Made by a program: the position numbers and the translations under genes | Notes under the pieces: model-generated | Told to the model about the DNA's origin: nothing | What the model saw: the letters and a program-made list of their open reading frames with translations, nothing else | The model's database searches: none | Origin: Saccharopolyspora ipomoeae | GTDB lineage: Bacteria; Actinomycetota; Actinomycetes; Mycobacteriales; Pseudonocardiaceae | Direction: 5' to 3' | Assembly (NCBI RefSeq): GCF_029952525.1 | Contig: NZ_JASAOF010000006.1 | Coordinates: 1 to 64,000 of the forward strand | DNA length: 64,000 nt | Shown here: piece by piece, positions 53,088 through 63,323 of the stretch | Numbering within the stretch: the first letter of the stretch is position 1 | Layout of the letters: each line of letters begins with the position of its first letter

Positions 53088-53555
53088 GTGAGCCAAAACA
53101 GCGGCTTCGGCGATGTTCCGCCGGAGCAGTCACCGGAGACCACCTCGGTCTTCAGGCCCTTCCTCTCGGAGCAGGAGAGCACCGAGAGCGCGGCCCCGGA
53201 GCCTGCCGCCGCGTCCGGGGTCGATGCGCTGCCCGCGGGTTCCGCCCTGCTGGTGGTCAAGCGCGGTCCCAACGCGGGTTCGCGGTTCCTCCTGGACCGC
53301 GAGACCACCAGCGCCGGACGCCACCCGGACAGCGACATCTTCCTGGATGACGTGACGGTGTCCCGGCGGCACGCCGAGTTCCGCCGCGAGGGCAACGACT
53401 TCGTGGTCGTGGACGTGGGCAGCCTCAACGGCACCTACGTGAACCGGGAACCGGTGGACACCTCGGTGCTCGCCAACGGCGACGAGGTGCAGATCGGGAA
53501 GTTCCGCCTGGTGTTCCTGACCGGGCCGATCGATGGGGGCCAGGGCGGCCGCTGA
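53088..53555 (+). CDS. garA: FHA-domain metabolic regulator GarA
   Basis: A 155-residue protein with a flexible N-terminus holding the phosphoacceptor motif ETTSVFRP (residues 17-24, Thr18/Thr19) and an FHA domain at about 55-145 (SAGRHPDSDIFLDDVTVSRRHAEF in two parts, VVDVGSLNGTYVNREP). In mycobacteria and corynebacteria (OdhI) phosphorylation by PknB/PknG switches it between binding 2-oxoglutarate-handling enzymes and self-inhibition, tuning glutamate and TCA flux. GTG 53088 has AGGAGAG upstream. A perfect 17-bp hairpin terminates the transcript 28 bases later. Confidence 0.95.
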   Translation: MSQNSGFGDVPPEQSPETTSVFRPFLSEQESTESAAPEPAAASGVDALPAGSALLVVKRGPNAGSRFLLDRETTSAGRHPDSDIFLDDVTVSRRHAEFRREGNDFVVVDVGSLNGTYVNREPVDTSVLANGDEVQIGKFRLVFLTGPIDGGQGGR

Positions 53556-53582
53556 GGCCGCCGAACAGGGCTTTGTCAACCC

Positions 53583-53620
53583 GTCAGCGGGGCGGCGCCG
53601 AGCGGCGCCGCCCCGCTGAC
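53583..53620 (+). terminator. Strong terminator after garA
   Basis: Perfect 17-bp arms GTCAGCGGGGCGGCGCC (53583-53599) and GGCGCCGCCCCGCTGAC (53604-53620) with a GAGC loop. The rest of the gap up to 53759 holds no supported gene. Confidence 0.85.
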
Positions 53621-53759
53621 GCATGAGGCAACTGCGCCGCCCGCGCGCGGACGTCCTCCCCGCACCGGGAATTTCCCGGGACCACAAGCGGTTTCCACAG
53701 CACAGCGGGGGATTTCCGATGGAGTCGGTGATCTCCCGCGCGGTGTATCGTGCAGGGTA

Positions 53760-53951
53760 ATGCTCGACGACGAGCTCAGCCGGCGGTCCGGGCCGCGAGC
53801 CCCGATTCGCAACGACCGCGACGGTGGGCGGTCCGCTGGGACCGCCGGTGGGAAAGGGCGTGTCCGCCGTATCGCGGGTAGCGTCGGAGGCGTCGGTGCG
53901 GGACCCTCGACGGGGAAGTCACGCTTCGGCGCGCTGGAGGAGGCGATGTGA
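53760..53951 (+). CDS. Possible 63-codon leaderless ORF ahead of DUF151 gene
   Basis: ATG 53760 follows a TATCGT -10-like box (53746-53751) at leaderless distance and opens 63 codons that end in GTGA overlapping the DUF151 start at 53948. The product is basic and glycine-rich with no family. Third-position GC is lower than in neighbouring genes, so it may be only a translated leader that couples initiation of the DUF151 gene, or chance. It occupies the place where mycobacteria carry a MerR gene (Rv1828). Confidence 0.3.
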   Translation: MLDDELSRRSGPRAPIRNDRDGGRSAGTAGGKGRVRRIAGSVGGVGAGPSTGKSRFGALEEAM

Positions 53952-54430
53952 CGATGAGCAGCGAGATGCGCGTCGTCGGCGTGCGAGTGGAACTACCGGC
54001 GAACCAGCCGATCCTGCTGTTGCGCGAGGCCGAGGGCGAGCGCTACCTGCCGATCTGGATCGGGTCGGTGGAGGCGACGGCCATCGCCCTGGAGCAGCAG
54101 GGCGTGCGGCCCCAGCGGCCGCTGACGCACGACCTGCTCAAGGACGTCATCGGCGCCCTGGGTCGCGATCTGGAGCAGGTGCGGATCACGGATCTGCAGG
54201 AGGGCACGTTCTTCGCCGAGCTGGTGTTCGACGGCGATGTGCGGGTGTCGGCGCGACCGAGCGATTCGGTGGCGCTGGCGTTGCGGATCGGCGTGCCGAT
54301 CCACGCCGACGAATCGGTCCTCGACGAGGCGGGGCTGATCATCCCGGACGAGCAGGAGGACGAGGTCGAGAAGTTCCGCGAGTTCCTCGACTCGGTCTCC
54401 CCGGAGGACTTCCGCGGCGCCGACACGTAG
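53948..54430 (+). CDS. Bifunctional nuclease (DUF151/BFN) domain protein
   Basis: A 160-residue protein equivalent to Rv1829. VVGVRVELPANQPILLLREAEGERYLPIWIG (in parts), HDLLKDVIGALG, LQEGTFFAELVF and ARPSDSVALALRIGVPI are the conserved DUF151 segments; DEVEKFREFLDSVSPEDF ends it. Plant members act as nucleases, but the bacterial function is not settled. GTG 53948 has AGGAGG four bases upstream; ATG 53954 is an alternative. It sits between garA and the MerR gene, as in other actinobacteria. Confidence 0.9.
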   Translation: MTMSSEMRVVGVRVELPANQPILLLREAEGERYLPIWIGSVEATAIALEQQGVRPQRPLTHDLLKDVIGALGRDLEQVRITDLQEGTFFAELVFDGDVRVSARPSDSVALALRIGVPIHADESVLDEAGLIIPDEQEDEVEKFREFLDSVSPEDFRGADT

Positions 54431-54477
54431 GCGCCGGCACGCAGCAGGACCAGCCCTGCTGGGCCGAACAGACCACC

Positions 54478-54513
54478 CCGGCCCCCGAGTTGCGCGAGCG
54501 GCTCGGGGGCCGG
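54478..54513 (+). terminator. Terminator after the DUF151 gene
   Basis: Perfect 12-bp arms CCGGCCCCCGAG (54478-54489) and CTCGGGGGCCGG (54502-54513) with a 12-base loop. Confidence 0.75.
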
Positions 54514-54711
54514 ATCTCGTGCGAGGCGAACGCGGGCTCACGTCCCCCGCGCGTCGCGTTGACCCGCCTGCTGAGCGGGCCTACCTTCGGAAGTACGCGA
54601 ATTGCCCCGGTGTGATTCAGCCGGTGTACGGCTTCGCGGCCCTGGATCAGAAGCGGTCCGGGAGCTGGTGATCGTCGTCGTCGGCTGCGGGCCGGACGAG
54701 GGGAGGCAGGC

Positions 54712-55287
54712 GTGGTGGAGCAAGCAGCGAACGCGGATGACGCTGCGGAGCAGGGTGAGCTGTTCCCCGACGCCTCGGCCCCCGACGAGCTGGTCGGTTA
54801 CCGCGGGCCGGCGGCCTGCCAGATCGCGGGCATCACCTACAGGCAGCTGGACTACTGGGCGCGCACCAAGCTCGTCGGCCCGTCCATCCGCGGCGCGGCC
54901 GGATCGGGTTCCCAGCGGCTGTACTCGTTCAAGGACATCCTGGTGCTCAAGGTGGTCAAGCGACTGCTCGACACCGGGGTCTCGCTGCACAACATCCGGG
55001 TCGCGGTGGAGCACCTGCGCAAGCGCGGCGTGCAGGACCTGGCGAAGCTGACGCTGTTCAGCGACGGCACCACGGTCTACGAGTGCACCTCCGCGGAGGA
55101 GGTGGTCGATCTGCTCCAGGGCGGCCAAGGAGTGTTCGGCATCGCCGTCAGCGGCGCGATGCGCGAGATCAGCGGCACGATCCACGAGTTCCCGGCCGAG
55201 CGCGCCGACGGCGGCGAGAACATCGAGTCGTCGATGACCGACGAGCTGGCGGCCCGCCGCCGCGATCGCCAGGCCGAAACCGGCTGA
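54712..55287 (+). CDS. MerR family regulator, Rv1830-like
   Basis: A 191-residue regulator. The MerR helix-turn-helix spans about 25-95: GYRGPAACQIAGITYRQLDYWARTKLV (two helices) and SGSQRLYSFKDILVLKVVKRLLDTG. The C-terminal half, including LTLFSDGTTVYECTSAEEVVDLL and GQGVFGIAVSGAMREI, is almost fixed across actinobacteria in the Rv1830 orthologue group. No metal-binding cysteine set is seen. GTG 54712 has GGGGAGG upstream. Its place before gcvP is conserved; a link to cell division or growth control has been suggested for the family, but targets here are unknown. Confidence 0.92.
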   Translation: MVEQAANADDAAEQGELFPDASAPDELVGYRGPAACQIAGITYRQLDYWARTKLVGPSIRGAAGSGSQRLYSFKDILVLKVVKRLLDTGVSLHNIRVAVEHLRKRGVQDLAKLTLFSDGTTVYECTSAEEVVDLLQGGQGVFGIAVSGAMREISGTIHEFPAERADGGENIESSMTDELAARRRDRQAETG

Positions 55288-55388
55288 ACCCGGTCCGGTC
55301 GCGACCACCCTCGGCCATCTGTGCGGTAGACGACATTGATGGTCTGATAAGCGCGGTTGATCGGGTACTCTGAGCGCCATCGCCGACC

Positions 55389-55600
55389 CCGTGCGGGAGA
55401 GTCCGGTCCTGGCCTCGGCCAGGGCAGGCGCCGAAGGAGCAACTCTCCCCGACAACCTCTCAGGCCACCTGGACCGCACGGGCGAGATACCTCTGGAAAG
55501 CGGGCACACCCACCAGGTGCGCCCCGCCGACGGTGCAAGCCCGGTCCGCCGGGTGAAGCTCTCAGGCGTTCGCTTCGCGAACGGGGACAGAGGGGGAGAG
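55389..55600 (+). promoter_or_regulatory. Tandem glycine riboswitch upstream of gcvP
   Basis: Two glycine aptamers in series. The first (about 55391-55500) has GCGGGAGAG, GCGCCGAAGGAGCAAC, CTCTCAGGC and ACCTCTGGAAAG; the second (about 55501-55598) has GCCGACGGTGCAAG, CTCTCAGGC and GGGGACAGAGG. These are the conserved elements of the gcvT/glycine riboswitch class. A TACTCT -10 box (55366-55371) lies just upstream. The downstream platform (to 55650) can form a GCAGC/GCTGC hairpin followed by CCTTTG. Glycine binding should switch on gcvP. Confidence 0.92.
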
Positions 55601-55650
55601 CAGCGCAGAGCTGCCGCCCTTTGTTCGCCGCGATGAGTGAGGTTTTGGCG

Positions 55651-58536
<2,886 letters not shown>

Positions 58537-58620
58537 GTCGGCGGGTCGGTTTGCGCGCGCGGTCGCGGCGGTGACACGGTGGCCACTTCAACCGACCGGC
58601 TCCGAGAGGAGTTGAGCACC

Positions 58621-58890
58621 ATGCTCACCATCAGTGAGAGCGCCGTGGAGGTCATCAAGCTCGTCCTCGTCGGCGGCGACTCTCCGGCCAGCTCGGGCTT
58701 GCGCATCGCGCCGGCCGGCGAGGGGCTGCAGGCGTCGATCGCCGAGGCACCCCAGGAGGGTGACGAGGTGATCGAGGAGAACGGGGTCCGGGTCTTCCTG
58801 GAGAAGGAGGTCGCCGAGCTCCTCGGTGACAAGACGCTCGACGCCGAGAAGGACAGCAGCGGCGAACTCGCGCTTGCCGTGCGCGACTGA
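58621..58890 (+). CDS. HesB/IscA-like protein lacking cysteines
   Basis: An 89-residue protein with the HesB-like fold: MLTISESAVEVIKLVLV, then SGLRIAPAGEGLQASIAEAP, VIEENGVRVFLEKEVAELLGDKTLDAE in parts. True A-type Fe-S carriers have three conserved cysteines; none is present here, so it cannot bind a cluster in the usual way. Similar cysteine-free HesB-like proteins are common in actinobacteria, with no known role. ATG 58621 has AGAGGAG upstream; an in-frame GTG at 58579 is less likely. It follows gcvP by 84 bases and ends at a strong terminator. Confidence 0.78.
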   Translation: MLTISESAVEVIKLVLVGGDSPASSGLRIAPAGEGLQASIAEAPQEGDEVIEENGVRVFLEKEVAELLGDKTLDAEKDSSGELALAVRD

Positions 58891-58935
58891 TCTGCTCGCG
58901 GGACGGGCCCGCAGAGGGCCTCAGTCCGGTTCTTG

Positions 58936-58976
58936 AGCCGTCGACCCGGGTGGTATGCCCGGGTCGACGGCTTTTT
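58936..58976 (+). terminator. Strong intrinsic terminator
   Basis: Perfect 15-bp arms AGCCGTCGACCCGGG (58936-58950) and CCCGGGTCGACGGCT (58958-58972), 7-base loop, then a T run to 58976. Confidence 0.9.
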
Positions 58977-59094
58977 CGCACAGGATTGCGACGAGCGCCT
59001 CTTGCCAGCACCTGGTGATAGCGGGTGATCGGCAACTACCCTGGACCGGCGGTAGTCCCGGCGGGGGACGTCCGGTTCGGGGAGAGGATGGCCA

Positions 59095-59784
59095 GTGCCG
59101 ACCACGACGCTCGCGATGCACATGAGCGACGGGCTGCTCAACGCTCGGACGGCGGTGCTGTTCGCCGTCGTGGCGATAGCCGGCCTCGCGGTGGCGCTGG
59201 TGCGCGCGCGGGCCGATCTCGACGACCGCACGGCCCCGATGGCCGGGCTGGTGGCGGCGTTCGTGTTCGCCGCCCAGATGATCAACTTCCCGGTGCTGCC
59301 GGGCGTCAGCGGGCACCTGCTGGGCGGGGCGCTCGCCGCGATCCTGGCCGGACCGTGGGTCGGCGCGCTGTGCGTGGCGATCGTGCTGGTCGTGCAATCG
59401 CTGCTGTTCGCCGACGGCGGCCTGACGATGCTCGGCGCGAACATCACCAACATGGCGCTGATCGGCACCGCGGTGGGCTACCTGGTCGCGCTGGCGCTGC
59501 GCCGCTTCGCCGCGCGCAGCCGGGCCGGGCTGCTGACCACCGCGTTCGTCGCCGCCTGGGTCAACACCGTGCTCGCCTCCTGCGGTTTCCTCGTCGAGTA
59601 CGCCATCGGCGGTGACGCCGGGTTCAGCCTGCCCGCGGTGTCGGTGGCGATCGTCGGCGTGCACTGCCTGATCGGACTCGGCGAGGGGCTGATCACCGCG
59701 GCCACCGTCGGCGCCGTGGCCGCCGCCCGCCCTGATCTCGTGCACCTGCTGCGCGGTGCCCGCACCCAGGAGGTCGTCCGATGA
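59095..59784 (+). CDS. cbiM: Cobalt/nickel ECF transporter substrate-binding protein CbiM
   Basis: A 229-residue membrane S-component with six to seven spans. MHMSDGLLNARTAVLF is the metal-binding N-terminus of CbiM/NikM, where the amino group and histidine 2 bind the ion; LGANITNMALIGTAVGYL and VGVHCLIGLGEGLITA are further family motifs. GTG 59095 has a good GGAGAGG site but places seven residues before MHMSDG; ATG 59116 would give the canonical MH start but has no ribosome site. It heads a four-gene operon with a PDGLE protein, CbiQ and CbiO. Cobalt or nickel cannot be told apart, and no B12 riboswitch is visible. Confidence 0.88.
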   Translation: MPTTTLAMHMSDGLLNARTAVLFAVVAIAGLAVALVRARADLDDRTAPMAGLVAAFVFAAQMINFPVLPGVSGHLLGGALAAILAGPWVGALCVAIVLVVQSLLFADGGLTMLGANITNMALIGTAVGYLVALALRRFAARSRAGLLTTAFVAAWVNTVLASCGFLVEYAIGGDAGFSLPAVSVAIVGVHCLIGLGEGLITAATVGAVAAARPDLVHLLRGARTQEVVR

Positions 59785-60116
59785 AGCGGTTCCTGCTGAT
59801 CTTCGCCCTGGTCGTGCTGGTCGTCGCCGGTGGCGTGGCCTACTTCGCCGACTCCGACCCGGACGGCCTCGACTCGGTCACCCAGCAGGGCTGCTCGGTC
59901 GTGCGGACCGAGCAGGGCGAGTCGCTGGAGGGCAAGTGCATCGCCCAGCACGCGGGCGACCACGCGCTCGGCGACGGCCCGCTGGCCGACTACACCGTGG
60001 GCGGCGACGACCGGTTCACCGGCGTCGCCGGGATCATCGGGGCCGCGGTCACGCTGGCCGCGGCCGGAGGCCTGTTCTGGGGGCTGCGCCGCCGATCCGG
60101 GTCGGGGGAGGCCTGA
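59781..60116 (+). CDS. PDGLE-domain protein (CbiN-like)
   Basis: A 111-residue protein with two membrane spans (residues 3-23 and about 80-103) and the PDGLE-type motif SDPDGLDSV near residue 26. Such proteins are small auxiliary subunits of Co/Ni ECF transporters, replacing CbiN or NikN and aiding metal loading of the S-component. The loop holds two cysteines. It overlaps cbiM by four bases and is one base from cbiQ. Confidence 0.82.
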   Translation: MKRFLLIFALVVLVVAGGVAYFADSDPDGLDSVTQQGCSVVRTEQGESLEGKCIAQHAGDHALGDGPLADYTVGGDDRFTGVAGIIGAAVTLAAAGGLFWGLRRRSGSGEA

Positions 60117-60117
60117 G

Positions 60118-60885
60118 ATGGGTGCCGGGCACACCCACGCCCTGCACCTGCCCGGTGCCACGGCGCTGCACCGGCTCGACCCGCACGTCAAGATCACCGC
60201 CGCGTTCCTGCTGGTCCTGTGCGTGGTGGCGACCCCGCGCGAGCACTTCTGGGCCTTCGGCGGTTACGCGGTCGTGCTGGCCGCGCTGGCGGCCGCCGCC
60301 CGGATCCCACCGCGCTGGATGCTGACTCGGCTGCTCATCGAGGTCCCGTTCGTGGTGCTGGCGCTGCTGCTGCCGTTCACCGCGGGCGGTCCGACCACCG
60401 ACTTCGCCGGGTTGGGGCTGTCCACCGAGGGGCTGCTGGCCGGGTTCAACATCCTGGTCAAGGGCACGCTCGGCCTGGGCACCTCGCTGCTGCTGGCGGC
60501 CACCACCGCGCCCCGCGAGATCGTGCTGGGCCTGCAGCGGCTGCGCGCGCCGAAGCTGGTGATCACCATCATCACGCTGATGCTGCGCTACGCCGAGGTG
60601 ATCGTCGCCGAGGCCGGGCGGATGCGCGTCGCCCGGATCTCCCGGGGGCACGACCCGCGCTTCGCCTGGCAGGTCGGGGCGACCGCCCGGGGTGTGGGTA
60701 GCCTGTTCATCCGCTCCTACGAGCGCGGCGAGCGCGTGCACCTGGCGATGCTCTCGCGCGGCTGGAGCGGCGAGATGCCCGAGCTCGAACCGGCTCGCCG
60801 CACCTCGTGGAAGACGTGGAGCCTCGGTCTGACCGCGCCCGCCGCGGCGGCCGTCGTCCTGGGGGTGTCGTGGTGGACCGCGTGA
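60118..60885 (+). CDS. cbiQ: ECF transporter transmembrane protein CbiQ
   Basis: A 255-residue T-component. HRLDPHVKITAAFLLVLCVV near residue 18 is the usual opening, and the coupling-helix motifs with A-R-x-S/R-G appear as MRVARISRGHDP near 165 and RGERVHLAMLSRGW near 205. It links the substrate-binding CbiM to the ATPase CbiO in the membrane. ATG 60118 begins one base after the PDGLE gene, and its stop overlaps the cbiO start. Confidence 0.9.
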   Translation: MGAGHTHALHLPGATALHRLDPHVKITAAFLLVLCVVATPREHFWAFGGYAVVLAALAAAARIPPRWMLTRLLIEVPFVVLALLLPFTAGGPTTDFAGLGLSTEGLLAGFNILVKGTLGLGTSLLLAATTAPREIVLGLQRLRAPKLVITIITLMLRYAEVIVAEAGRMRVARISRGHDPRFAWQVGATARGVGSLFIRSYERGERVHLAMLSRGWSGEMPELEPARRTSWKTWSLGLTAPAAAAVVLGVSWWTA

Positions 60886-61667
60886 CCGAGCAGCCCGCTG
60901 CCGCGGAGCAGCCCGCCGTCGCGGGCGGATCGCCGGCCGCACCGGCCCTGGAGATCAGCGGCCTGGCCCACTCCTACCCGGACGGGCACCGCGCGCTGCG
61001 CGGCGTGGACCTGCGGGTGGAGCCGGGGGAGCGGGTCGCCGTGCTGGGGCCCAACGGCGCGGGCAAGACGACCCTGACGCTGCACCTCAACGGGGTGCTG
61101 CGACCCACCTCCGGGAGCATCCGCGTCGGCGGTCTGCCGGTGGAGACCCGGCACCTCAAGGAGATCCGGCGCCGGGTGGGCCTGGTGTTCCAGGATCCCG
61201 ACGACCAGTTGTTCATGCCCACGGTCCGCGAGGACGTCGCGTTCGGGCCCGCCAACTTCGGCGCCCGGGGAGCCGAGCTGGAGCAGCGCGTCCAGCAGGC
61301 CCTCGACGCCGTCGGGATGGCCGAGCACGCGCACCGCTCGCCGCTGCACCTCTCCGGCGGCCAGCGCAAGCGGGTCGCGCTGGCGGCGGTGCTGGCCTGC
61401 GAGCCGGAGCTGCTGGTGCTCGACGAGCCCTCGGCGAACCTGGAACCGGTGGCGCGCCGCGAGCTCGCGGAGGTCCTGCTCTCGGTCGGCCGGACGATGC
61501 TCATGGTGACCCACGACCTGCCCTACGCGCTGCAGCTGTGCCCGCGCAGCGTGATCATCGACGACGGCCGGGTCGTCGCCGACGCACCCACCGCCGAGCT
61601 GCTGGCCGACGAGGACCTGCTCGCCGAGCACCGGCTGGAGCTGCCGTTCGGGTTCCGGGTGCCGTGA
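60873..61667 (+). CDS. cbiO: ECF transporter ATPase CbiO
   Basis: A 264-residue ABC ATPase. Walker A GPNGAGKTT is near residue 60, the Q-loop FQDPDDQLF near 107, the signature LSGGQRKRVALA near 160 and Walker B LLVLDEPSANLEP near 183; the FQDPDDQLF form is typical of ECF ATPases. It energises Co/Ni uptake together with CbiM and CbiQ. The start is ambiguous among GTG 60870, 60873 and 60882, all overlapping cbiQ; GGGGGTG precedes the first two. The first 25 residues are an alanine-rich extension. Confidence 0.9.
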   Translation: MDRVTEQPAAAEQPAVAGGSPAAPALEISGLAHSYPDGHRALRGVDLRVEPGERVAVLGPNGAGKTTLTLHLNGVLRPTSGSIRVGGLPVETRHLKEIRRRVGLVFQDPDDQLFMPTVREDVAFGPANFGARGAELEQRVQQALDAVGMAEHAHRSPLHLSGGQRKRVALAAVLACEPELLVLDEPSANLEPVARRELAEVLLSVGRTMLMVTHDLPYALQLCPRSVIIDDGRVVADAPTAELLADEDLLAEHRLELPFGFRVP

Positions 61668-61733
61668 GCGCTTGACCCGAATCATCCGGCGGGCGACCGT
61701 GATCGCGGTCGCACCCGACGGGGAGGTCAGGCG

Positions 61734-63233
61734 ATGTTCGACAAGTCCGGCATCGAACGCGACGAGCGGGGCATCGCCCACTACACCGGGCTGCCGGACT
61801 CGCTGGTCGACATGCTGCGCGAGAGCGTCGAGCGGTTCGGCGACCGCGAAGCGCTGGTGGAGGTCGGCGGCGGACGGCTGACCTACCGCGAGCTGTGGCG
61901 CCGGTCCGCCCGGGTCGCCGGCGGGTTGCGCGCCGCCGGGATCTCGCGCGGGGACCGGGTCGCCAACCTGCTTCCCGCGGGCGTGGACTGGGTGCTGGCC
62001 TTCCTCGGCACCCAGCTCGCCGGGGCGGTCGCGGTGCCGGTCAACACCCGCTTCGCCCCGCCCGAGGTCGACTACGTGCTCACCGATTCCGGTGCGGCGT
62101 TCACCTTCCGGCCCGAGGAGCCGCTCCCGGACGGCGAGCCGCACGTCGTCGACGACCTCTCCCGCGACGAGGTCGCGGCGATCTTCTACACCAGCGGCAC
62201 CACCGGGCTGCCCAAGGGGGCGATGACCACCCACGAGAACTTCCTGTCCAACGTGGAGAACGTCTGCCGGGTCAAGGGAATCGATGCTGAAACCGGTTGG
62301 CAGACGCGCAATCTCGTGTCGGTGCCGCTGTTCCACGTCACGGGCTGCAACACGCAGCTGCTGCTGCAGCTGTCCTTCGGCGGGGCGACCGTGGTCATGC
62401 CCAGGTTCGACGTGCGGCAGTTCCTGGAGGTGATCGCGGCCGAGCGGATCACCATGTTCACCACCGTGCCCGCGATCTACGCGCTGGCGCTCAAGCAGCC
62501 CGACTTCGCCGAGTTCGACCTCAGCCAGGTCCGCCACGTCTCCTACGGCGGCGCGCCGATGGCGCCCGCGCTGGTCGAGCGGATCAAGGCCGCGTTCCCG
62601 CAGGCCCGCGTGGGGAACGGGTTCGGGCTCACCGAGACCTCGTCGATCTCCACGTTCCTGCCGCACGAGCACTCGGTGGAGCACGCCGACTCGGTCGGGT
62701 TCCCGGCGCCGGTGGTCGACGTGGCGGTGCGCGAACCCGACCCGGACACCGGCGTCGGCGAGCTGCTGATCCGCGGCCCCAACGTGGTGGCCGGCTACTG
62801 GAACAAGCCGGAGGCCACCGCGGCGACGTTCGTCGACGGCTGGCTGCACACCGGAGACCTCGCGCGCGTGTCCGACGACGGGCTGGTGCACCTGGTCGAC
62901 CGCGCCAAGGACGTCATCAACCGCGGCGGCGAGAACGTCTACTCCGTCGAGGTCGAGAACGCGCTGGCCGCGGTGCCGGGCGTGGTGGAGGCCGCCGTGG
63001 TCGGCGTCCCGGACGACGTGATGGGGGAGAAGGTAGGTGCGGTGATCGTCGCCGACGAGTCCTTCGACGCCGCGCAGCTGCCCGCACGCCTGGCCGACCG
63101 GCTCGCGGACTTCAAGATCCCGCAGTTCGTTCACCTCAGCGACCAGCCGCTGCCGCGCAACCCCGGCGGCAAGCTGCTCAAGCGCGACCTCCGCGGCACC
63201 ACCGACTGGCAGGGCCCGCTCTGGGGCCGCTGA
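61734..63233 (+). CDS. Class I adenylate-forming acyl-CoA ligase
   Basis: A 499-residue acid-CoA ligase of the FadD/medium-chain group. FYTSGTTGLPKGAMTTHENF near residue 147 is the P-loop; GFGLTETSSI near 298, GWLHTGDLARVSDDGLVHLVDRAKDVINRGGENV in parts near 370, and the A10 lysine in NPGGKLLKRDLR near 482 are intact. It activates a carboxylic acid to its CoA ester; chain length cannot be assigned. ATG 61734 has GGAGGT upstream. It follows cbiO by 66 bases with no terminator seen, but functional linkage to metal uptake is unlikely. Confidence 0.87.
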   Translation: MFDKSGIERDERGIAHYTGLPDSLVDMLRESVERFGDREALVEVGGGRLTYRELWRRSARVAGGLRAAGISRGDRVANLLPAGVDWVLAFLGTQLAGAVAVPVNTRFAPPEVDYVLTDSGAAFTFRPEEPLPDGEPHVVDDLSRDEVAAIFYTSGTTGLPKGAMTTHENFLSNVENVCRVKGIDAETGWQTRNLVSVPLFHVTGCNTQLLLQLSFGGATVVMPRFDVRQFLEVIAAERITMFTTVPAIYALALKQPDFAEFDLSQVRHVSYGGAPMAPALVERIKAAFPQARVGNGFGLTETSSISTFLPHEHSVEHADSVGFPAPVVDVAVREPDPDTGVGELLIRGPNVVAGYWNKPEATAATFVDGWLHTGDLARVSDDGLVHLVDRAKDVINRGGENVYSVEVENALAAVPGVVEAAVVGVPDDVMGEKVGAVIVADESFDAAQLPARLADRLADFKIPQFVHLSDQPLPRNPGGKLLKRDLRGTTDWQGPLWGR

Positions 63234-63323
63234 TCGTCTCGTGCGACGAACGACTCATCGCCGTCGTCGTCGGCCCCGGGTTACCGTGACAGTGGTTTGC
63301 GGGGCGAACGATCGAGGGTGGGG

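Noticed and set aside
53711-53738. GATTTCCGATGGAGTCGG as a further copy of the 18-mer hairpin repeat
   Set aside because: Needs one insertion and one deletion to match the consensus and has no inverted partner, so it is probably chance.
58977-59094. Cobalamin or nickel riboswitch upstream of cbiM
   Set aside because: No B12-box or NiCo-type conserved core could be found; only a weak CTACC/GGTAG pairing is present.
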